Source: Propionibacterium sp. (lineage in GTDB: Bacteria; Actinomycetota; Actinomycetes; Propionibacteriales; Propionibacteriaceae). Taken from it: 5,304 nt of DNA. Below, piece after piece: positions 5,171 through 5,304 of the stretch. The translations under genes were made by a program, and so were the position numbers. Location of the stretch: contig JAAYAO010000444.1 in the NCBI GenBank assembly GCA_012719335.1, positions 1 to 5,304 on the forward strand, given 5' to 3'. The notes below the pieces were generated by a model. The model ran no database searches. It saw nothing but the letters and a program-made list of their open reading frames with translations, and was not told where the DNA came from. Positions within the stretch are counted from its first letter, which is position 1. Each line of letters opens with the position of its first letter.

Positions 5171-5304
5171 GGGGCGGTCGGCCCCAGTTCGTCGATGCCG
5201 TGTCGCAGGCCGGTCAGCTCGGTGACGTCACCGACGTGGTCGCCGGCCCATTCCAGGGCACCGAAGGGGCATTCCTCCACGCAGATGCCGCAGTACATGC
5301 ACAG
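5167..5304 (-). CDS. 4Fe-4S ferredoxin-type protein, C-terminal fragment (NuoI-like)
   Basis: Reading leftwards from the right edge, the frame is open and in phase to a TGA at 5169-5167, giving the last 45 residues of a protein. It begins with a complete 4Fe-4S ligand motif, C-x2-C-x2-C-x3-CP (CMYCGICVEECP), followed by FGALEWA and a hydrophilic tail ending GPTAP. The motif and short tail resemble the second cluster-binding half of complex I subunit I (NuoI)-type ferredoxins, especially actinobacterial ones with a CMYCGICVEECP-like motif. A simple bacterial dicluster ferredoxin is also possible. An electron-transfer role follows from the cluster motif; the partner lies outside the window. The stop overlaps the GTG start of the downstream mannosyltransferase gene by 4 nt (5167-5170), indicating one transcription unit. 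Confidence 0.8.
   Translation of the reverse strand: MCMYCGICVEECPFGALEWAGDHVGDVTELTGLRHGIDELGPTAP

Noticed and set aside
1..5304. A previously undescribed defence, biosynthetic or mobile system
   Set aside because: Every substantial gene matches a known housekeeping or metabolic family, composition is uniform, and there are no arrays, clustered unknown genes or element boundaries.

Overview
This window is high-GC DNA with strongly G/C-biased third codon positions. It carries GTG starts, TANNNT-type -10 boxes and a polytopic MptB-type polyprenol-phosphomannose mannosyltransferase. Together with an F420/FMN split-barrel (PPOX) protein, this points to an Actinomycetota chromosome, perhaps Mycobacteriales or Propionibacteriales; the genus cannot be fixed from sequence alone. 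The region looks like ordinary core chromosome. I see no insertion sequence, integrase, CRISPR array, toxin-antitoxin pair or phage gene, and no intergenic gap longer than about 110 bp.

Layout. (1) Positions 1-617 (+) hold the 3' part of a xylose-isomerase-like TIM-barrel gene. (2) It converges on a YajQ-family gene (625-1113, -), leaving only 7 bp between the two stops; a near-perfect 17-bp tandem duplication spans this junction. (3) A 112-bp divergent intergenic region separates yajQ from a tRNA-Tyr(GTA) gene (1226-1307, +), which has a clear promoter and a strong intrinsic terminator. (4) A plus-strand series follows: a PPOX/F420-type split-barrel protein (1359-1754), exodeoxyribonuclease III (1775-2599) and a 3-hydroxyisobutyryl-CoA hydrolase (2621-3643). 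The first two have no Shine-Dalgarno sequence but carry a TANNNT box 6-7 nt before the start codon, so they are probably read from leaderless mRNAs. The third has a normal Shine-Dalgarno sequence. (5) On the minus strand, coming in from the right edge, the C-terminus of a 4Fe-4S ferredoxin-type protein (5167-5304) overlaps by 4 nt the GTG start of an MptB-like mannosyltransferase (3662-5170). This pair converges on the hydrolase gene, and a hairpin containing both stop codons lies between them.

The genes do not form a single pathway. They cover sugar isomerisation, nucleotide/c-di-GMP binding, tRNA supply, F420/flavin redox chemistry, base-excision DNA repair, valine catabolism, iron-sulfur electron transfer and lipoglycan assembly. 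I found no convincing new multi-gene system. The points most worth a second look are the compact regulatory arrangements: a -10 box inside a terminator tail, leaderless starts, the tandem duplication that supplies a stop codon, and the translationally overlapped ferredoxin-mannosyltransferase pair.
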